This document shows positions 58,366 through 64,000 of a stretch of DNA of 64,000 nucleotides, piece after piece. This stretch comes from Impatiens glandulifera. Its lineage: Eukaryota > Streptophyta > Magnoliopsida > Ericales > Balsaminaceae. Where the stretch lies: contig NC_061867.1 in assembly GCF_907164915.1 (NCBI RefSeq), positions 37,113,338 through 37,177,337 of the forward strand, written 5' to 3'. The notes beneath the pieces were generated by a model. The model saw nothing but the letters and a program-made list of their open reading frames with translations, searched no databases and was not told the DNA's origin. Position numbers and translations under genes: made by a program. Numbering within the stretch: the stretch's first letter is position 1; each line of letters starts with the position of its first letter.

Positions 58366-60370
58366 CTTAGGCCCGGTGCACTTAGTTACTTCAGTCAGCA
58401 GACGTTTGTCACCCGTCATATGTTTGGAGCAGTCGTTGTCCACATACCAGACAGACTCCTCCAAGTAGTTGACCTGATGTACCTATAAGTAAACATATTT
58501 ACAGCTTTTGGTACCCACATTTAATTGGGTCCACGGTTGATCAGTCCTTTGGAAATCCATATTTGAGTTATTTTGATGGATTTCTTATTTTGTGTTCTTA
58601 ACAATGCATATGATTTAGGCTTGACAGACGTCTTTTTGCCAGTAGTTGTTTCGTAACCTTTAGAGGATGGTTTTTGTCTAAAATTTCTTGACTTTTTGTC
58701 AAGTTTTGGTTTTCCATACTTGTTGGCTTTCCTCTTCTTGGGCTTTAGCTATCTTTCAATTGGATTCACATATTTAACCTCATCCTTTGAAGTTAGATCT
58801 TCACAGCTTGAATTAGTTCATTTTTCAGTTAAATTACCCCTGATAAAACTTATAGTCTTAATTTTGCCTTTCACCGAATTCAACTTTTTATTGGCCTTAT
58901 CTGGGTTGTCATAGTCGAATCCTAAACTGAATTTGCATCTGGAAGGCCAAAGCAGACTCATCTGTTGTCTGACTGCATCCCCAGATTTCGTCAAAGAACT
59001 GACCACATAAGTTAAACGTTGGTTTTCAAACGAGAGAGTTTGAATCTTTTCTTTGAGCTTCTCATTCTCAGATGAGAGCTCAGCCATTTTGTTTTCAAAA
59101 TCTTTCGGTTTAGATATTTGAGATGAAGAGGTGTTATTATTATTATTTTTCAAACTCATCTCATTAAAAGAGTCTGACAACTTCTTGTACTCAATGACCA
59201 TGTCATTGAGTGCAGCAGTTAAGTCATTTGTTGTGAATTCTTTTGAAGAGAAGTCAAATACCTCAGATTCATCATTTTCCATGAAGCATGTGACGACTTC
59301 ATCATCACTATCGCTTGATGATGAATCGTCCGAATTGCTTTCGGCCCATTTTCCCTTGCTTTCAGCAGCCATAAGAGTCTTCTGCTCCTTGTTCTTCTTA
59401 TCATTCTTTCTTTTGTCATCCCGCTTCGGCTTTTCTGCATTCAGTCTTGAAGTTTCCTAGTTTATCACATTTAAAACACTTCAAGTTAGCATTGTAATCA
59501 CTCTCATTATTATTATTATTATTTGAAGATCTTGAGTTAAGATGAGTCTTCTTCATGAATTTTCCGAATTTCTCCACGAAAATAGTCATGGAATCGTTGT
59601 TGATCTGCTCAACAGTCTTCACAGCATTGGCGACAGGTGGCTCATAAGCAGGCGCCAGCGCCTTGGTTGAGATGGATGATGTGGATGGCTCCTCTTCGTT
59701 CCTAGAGTTTATCTCAAACTCGTAGGCCTTAATATCGGCGAACATATCATGTAGTTTCATCTTTTTGAGGTCTTTGGATTCCCTCATGGTCATCGTCTTT
59801 ATATCCCATTATTTGGGCAGAGCACGCATAATCTTGATTGCAACCTCTCTATTTCTGTATGTCTTGACCAGATTTGAGTGATCAATGATAATCTTACTGA
59901 ATCTTTGATCAAATTCAGTCATTTTCTTTCCGGAACGCATCTTGATGCTGTCGAATTGTTGTGTGGAACCATGAGTTTGTTTTCTTTTGTTTGTTCATTA
60001 CCCTCACACAACTATATCAACCTTTCCTAAATTTCTTTGAAAGTTGTGCAAGTGGTGATCTTGCTAAACATATTATCGTCTAGTGTCTTGTAGAGAATGT
60101 ATTTTACCATATTGTCGATGTTGTTCTTCCACTTATCTTTAGTGTCCACTCAGACCTCGGTTTCTCCTTCATCATAGGAGTGTCATCGGGGTTAGAGGTG
60201 GAGTTGGCCTTCATTATCTTCATTGGGCCATTGGTGATGACATACCACATGTCATCATCTAGGGTAGTGAAATGCGCTTACAATCTTAACTTCTCGTAAT
60301 CATAGTTTTCCTTGAGAACATTGGGATCTTGTTGATAATGGGCATGATTCAGGAATCTGATGATGCTTGA
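58366..60370 (-). pseudogene. Copia gag and start of protease
   Basis: On the minus strand, the UBN2-type gag domain spans about 60340-59800 (DDDMWYVITNGPMKIMK; EKPRSEW; KTLD; EQTKENK; ALPK) with several stops. The C-terminal gag follows at 59793-59416 (LKKMKLHDMFADIKAYEFEI) and a zinc knuckle at 59478-59437, CFKCDKLGNFKTEC, where the usual His is Asn. 59372-58818 encodes an acidic, coiled-coil-like segment (KMAELSSENEKLKEKIQ). The protease begins near 58450 with WYVDNDCSKHMTGD; the usual active-site D-S-G reads D-N-D. The gene is broken by stops, by the knuckle and active-site changes and by the solo LTR. Confidence 0.8.
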
Positions 60371-60383
60371 GAATAGAAAACTT

Positions 60384-60396
60384 GGCTATAATACCA
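60384..60396 (-). other. Primer-binding site (initiator Met tRNA)
   Basis: Minus strand TGGTATTATAGCC, two bases after the LTR end CTAACA. It differs at two positions from TGGTATCAGAGCC, complementary to the 3' end of tRNA-iMet. It fixes the element orientation: the LTR at 60399-61849 is the 5' LTR. Confidence 0.75.
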
Positions 60397-60398
60397 CT

Positions 60399-61849
60399 TG
60401 TTAGGATCGGTGTCAACTATAAAGAGAGGGTTTTGAATATAGTTAACAACTTTCAACTTTCAATTCGATGTTAATTCTGTGAGGGATTAAGATATGTTTC
60501 TATTCTTCAAAAATCTTCGCAAGCTCTCTTGAACGGATTCAAGTGTGGAACTGCTTGCTAGATTTGAAGTGTTAGGAAAAACGAATGCAAGGAGCGGAAA
60601 GGAAATAACACACAGAGTTTATGGATGTTCGGAGATAAAATTCATATGTCATCCCTTCTTCTGTTTCTAGAAGGTTTTTCACTGAAAGACTTTGATTAGT
60701 ATAGAACACTACACAAATCCGGTCAGATACACAGGACTTAACAGCCGCCTGTTTTTGAACTCCTAGCTAACTCTCTGTTGAACAGAACAACCTCTGTTCA
60801 ACTTACAATACTGAGATTTCACACAGAAATGATCACAAAGAAAGTCGGAAATTCGCGCTTGAACTAGAGAGTTAGAGAGTATTGTAGAGCAAGAGAATCG
60901 AGAGATTCACCGTTGTCCTTGTATCACCTTTTATACTAAAGACTCAGCAACGGTCGAATCTTCTTCTTTGAGACGTGTCAGTTATCCGTTAGATGTACGC
61001 CATGTGTACGAGAAGGTACAGAAGAATATATTCATTAGATCGTGTTGTACCAGATTGTACTAGAGAATATTCTCTATAACGTGATGTACGGGAAGGTACA
61101 AAACGGACTGGAAGAATATTGAGTACGTGGAACTTGAGCGATTACAACTTGATAAGCAAACTGGGAAAACAATTTATAGTAGAAGGGCGGACACTTCTTC
61201 AGTCGGCTGGTGAAGCAAAGCGTCTGCTAGCGCACTTCTTCAGACTACAAGTCTGATGAAGTCAGACGACGTCTGCTCGCGCACTACTTCAGACTAACAA
61301 GTCTGATGTAGTTCAGACGACGTCTGCTCGCGCACTTCTTCAGACCACGTCTGATTAAGTTAGACCATGTATTCTCGCGCACTTTTTCAGACCACGTCTG
61401 ATGAAGTTAGATGACGTCGGCTCGCGTACTTCTTCAGACCACATCTGATGAAGTTAGATGACGTCTGTTCGCGCACTTCTTCAGACCACAAGTCTGATGA
61501 AGTTTGGCGACGTCTGCTCGCGTACTTTTTCAGATCACATCTGATTAAGTTTGATGACGTTTTCTCGCTCACTTCTTCAGACCACGAGTCTGATGAAGTT
61601 AGACGAAGTCTACTCGTGCACTTCTTCAGACCACAAGTCTAATGAAGTTAGACGACATCTGCTCGTGTTTGCTTAAGACCACGTCTGAAGGCATATACGT
61701 CTTTTGAGTTGTACCTGCACAAATACAATTTTCACAACTTAGTTTTGTTCAGACCACATCATTAAAACTATTCGTATTTATTCTTTTAAGTTTATTAATT
61801 AATTATTTCTTTTCTAATTAATTATATATTTTCTTTATTTAACTTAATC
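60399..61849 (-). repeat. 5' LTR of the large Copia element
   Basis: Pairs with 47361-49524. Contains the same 45-50-bp array (about 61190-61690). The outer terminus reads AACTTAATC|TCTTA where the partner reads AACTTAATCTAACA, so five terminal bases are missing before the likely target-site copy. The open frames in the array are repeat-derived. Confidence 0.85.
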
Positions 61850-61854
61850 TCTTA

Positions 61855-62286
61855 AGTTAAATGCATAGTTTGAATTTTCATGTTGACTATTGCCAAAACT
61901 AAGTCTCTTCTATTGTCGACCTTCAACTCAATCTTTGTTTTGAATCACTTCACTCATGTTAATGATCTTAATCTTTTTAAGAGACAACTACATTTCTTTG
62001 ATTGGACTTGTCTAAATTCTAAATTTTCAAAAATTTGAAATGAACCCTATGTTTTTCAAAAATAATCTGGAGTTACATGATAGTAAATACTTCTTAAAGC
62101 TTTTAATTAATCTCTTATTGGTTTGACTTTAGCCCTAATTGTTGGCTTCTTAGTAAAGTTTTATTAAGAGCCAAACCCATTTATTCAAGAAGACAAATCC
62201 TATTATACCTTTTACCGCATTATATAATTTTTTTCTAACCTGGAGGTTTAATGAACACATTTTTAATTATATATATTATATTATAG
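61855..62286. other. AT-rich spacer
   Basis: Between the Copia LTR and the MULE-type element. No gene or repeat is recognised; it ends in an AT-rich run that served as insertion target. Confidence 0.35.
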
Positions 62287-63457
62287 GAGGAATGATAGGG
62301 AGAGAGGACGTTGGGACAGCGACCTTCCACCTGGCTGTCAGAGTGGGAAAAAAAGTCACGGTGGATGAGAGAGAAAAAACAGGGTGTGCTTTTCTTTCAC
62401 TTTGATCAAATCATAACTTTCTCCTATCGAAAAGAGCTCAAAAGTACGCGTTTTAGATTTCTCTAAATGAGAAACCCAAATCGAAGCAGCTGATAACCTA
62501 AAAGGCGACTACTAGTACGAAGACCACCGAGAAGAAGACGATTACTGCGAAGAAGACAACCGGGAAGTCTACTACGAAGAAGACGACTACCGTGAACAAG
62601 ACGACCACGAATTAAAATGTAATGTTTTCTTACTTAAATTTATGATTTTTTTTTATAATATTGGTCTAATGCTCCAGAACATGTCAATGTTGGGTAAGAA
62701 ATGGTCCAAAACATGGACATGTTCGGGAAGAAATGGTCTAGAACATGGCCATGTTGGGGACGAATTGGTCTATAACATGTCCATGTGCGGGACCAATATT
62801 ATTGAACATTACCATGTTCGAGACTATTTCTTCTCGAACATGTCCATGTTCGGGACCATTTCTTCTCAAACATGACTATATTTTTCCTGAACATTATTAT
62901 TTCTTCTCGAACATGACCATATTTTCCTGAAACATGACCATATTTTTCCCAAACATGACCATTTCTTCCCGAACAACTAAAACCCTAAACCCTAAACAAT
63001 TTCCAAATATTAAATCAAGTTCTAGAAAATGGACATGTTCGAGAAAACTCTAACTACATAATGATTATGTTCGGGAACTTACCTTCTTTTAGTGTTGGAA
63101 TTGAATGTATTTAAAAAAAAACTAACTAAAAAGTATAAGTAAACAATTTTAGAGTTTTAGTTGTTCTCTAACATTGTTATTCGCCATTGATTTTAGGGTT
63201 TACCATTTTTAAAGCTCGAAAAAAAGAAGAAAACACCAAAGTCCGAAATTGTAGAAGAAAAAATCGCCAAAGTCTAAAATCGCGGAAGACAAACAGTTCT
63301 GAAACCCATAAATCGAAAATGAAGAGAATGAGAAAGAAAGTGAGGGAATAAAAAAAATTAAAAACAACTTTTTTTTCTCTCATACACGGCGACTGCCAAG
63401 TGTAGCAACGCCAAGTGTGGCGTTGCTGCACTTGCGTCGCTCTCCCTATCATTTTTC
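62287..63457. mobile_element. MULE-type non-autonomous element
   Basis: 1171 bp. The left terminus is GAGGAATGATAGGGAGAG and the right, reversed, GAAAAATGATAGGGAGAG. Flanking nonamers ATATTATAG (62278-62286) and ATATTATAT (63458-63466) match at 8 of 9 positions, in keeping with Mutator-like 9-bp duplication, though the sequence is AT-simple. The interior has repeated GAAGAAGACGACTAC units (62510-62610), a family of GAACATGGACATGTTCGGG palindromes (62675-62965) and a telomere-like CCCTAAACCCTAAA (about 62986). No transposase is present. Its last third resembles 440-960. Confidence 0.7.
62675..62965. repeat. Dispersed palindromic motif cluster
   Basis: About ten copies of AACATG(G/T)(A/C)CATGTTCG(G/A)G or half-sites, separated by AAGAAATGGTC or ACCATTTCTTCT, which are reverse complements of each other. 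The orientation of the spacer flips midway (near 62800), so the cluster as a whole is an inverted arrangement. Confidence 0.7.
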
Positions 63458-63880
63458 ATATTATATATATATACGGAATATCAAAATCTTCCCAAACTTA
63501 AAAGGAGATATTTGTAGGACTTAAAAAATAAAATAAAAATGCATACTTCAAAGATGAAGCAAAGTGGATAGGTTAAAATTAGCATCAGATTAACTAACAC
63601 ATGAACATAAAACTCATGTTACACATGAACATAAAACTCCAAAGATGAAGCAGTTGGTATTCAGCAGAATGTTAAAGAAAGAGTGTCATAAATAAACTGC
63701 AATTGGTGATCTAATTGAATATAAAAGAAAACTGAAAATGATAACAAAAGATTCAACAAAGATAAGACTAATTTTCATCTCGCGATTTTTTCTCTTTTAG
63801 CTAATATATACACGTACAAAAAAACAATTATATGCAAAACACTTATACTCAACAGGTGAAAGGCACGATCTGGAAAGACG

Positions 63881-63937
63881 TCACGAGTGATGGACCTTCA
63901 GCAATGCTTGGTAAAACATGTCAATGAATTGATTGTC
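63881..63937 (-). CDS. Possible last coding exon of a gene beyond the right edge
   Basis: On the minus strand a good 3' splice site (TTTGCAATTATTTGTACAG) is followed by 18 codons, DNQFIDMFYQALLKVHHS, and TGA. The following 380 bases would be 3' UTR. The hydrophobic-aromatic composition looks like real protein, but I do not recognise the family and the upstream exons lie outside the window. It could also be chance. 63467-63880 shows no other feature. Confidence 0.3.
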   Translation of the reverse strand, partial: DNQFIDMFYQALLKVHHS

Positions 63938-64000
63938 CTGTACAAATAATTGCAAATCAAAATGGATCAAGCATTTTCTTTTAAGACAGTGCATTGATAT

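Larger units (their letters stand above)
47361..61849 (-). mobile_element. Large Ty1/Copia element with downstream accessory ORF
   Basis: On the minus strand: 5' LTR (61849-60399), primer-binding site (60396-60384), gag, protease, integrase, RT and RNase H (60370 to about 53700), a purine tract (53690-53671), an accessory ORF (52872 to about 49680), a second purine tract (49538-49525) and the 3' LTR (49524-47361). LTRs begin TGTTAGATTAAG and end GATCCTAACA. TCTTA lies just outside the left end (47356-47360) and at the right end (61850-61854), a likely 5-bp target duplication, though the outer LTR there has lost its last five bases. A 590-bp MITE and a 1.6-kb solo LTR are later insertions; without them the element is about 12.3 kb. 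The coding capacity is disabled. Confidence 0.85.

Noticed and set aside
1..64000. tRNA, rRNA or organelle-derived insertions
   Set aside because: I looked for cloverleaf-like and conserved rRNA stretches and saw none; only tRNA-complementary primer sites of retroelements were found.

Overview
The window is nuclear DNA of a flowering plant. Genes carry GT-AG introns, and one is a three-exon cinnamate 4-hydroxylase of exactly the usual plant length. The intergenic space is AT-rich and filled with Copia, Ty3/Gypsy and LINE retrotransposons, MITEs and minisatellites. The gag type and the accessory ORF of the largest Copia element look to me like families seen in asterids (Lamiales in particular). 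That is recall, not a search, so the lineage is tentative.

Only two genes look intact. C4H (CYP73A, phenylpropanoid pathway) is at 14316-16633 on the plus strand, with an AC element and TATA box in its promoter and a Mutator-type MITE about 450 bp upstream of its ATG. An eight-exon RING-H2 E3 ligase of the RHF2A type lies at 20480-25007 on the minus strand. A possible last exon of a third gene lies at 63881-63937 (minus), the rest being off the right edge. A broken fragment of a BARD1/BRCA1-like BRCT gene, still holding an 82-bp intron, is at 2430-2797.

Layout: 1-4.3 kb, end of a MULE-like element, three tandem-repeat arrays and the BRCT fragment. 4.4-11.2 kb, decayed minus-strand retroelement sequence: a large accessory ORF, Ty3/Gypsy RNase H and integrase, and LTR-like DNA. 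11.26-12.27 kb, a complete TRIM element with a perfect target-site duplication (TSD). 12.3-25.2 kb, the gene island. 25.98-43.8 kb, a nested block: an Ale-like Copia (plus), then a decayed Copia (minus) whose 5' LTR is split by a 2.9-kb Tat/Ogre-like solo LTR and by a 6.5-kb, nearly intact L1-type LINE. 44.3-46.3 kb, a small LTR element with an internal 47-bp minisatellite. 47.36-61.85 kb, a 14.5-kb Copia element (minus) with LTRs, primer-binding site, gag, pol, two polypurine tracts and an extra ORF downstream of pol; it has been hit by a hAT-like MITE and a related solo LTR. 62.29-63.46 kb, a MULE-type non-autonomous element whose termini match those of the C4H-promoter MITE.

The two intact genes are not functionally linked. 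The rest is a record of successive insertions, many datable relative to one another from nesting and duplicated target sites. The most unusual point is that the same accessory ORF family appears twice: once behind a Copia pol and once behind a Ty3/Gypsy pol.
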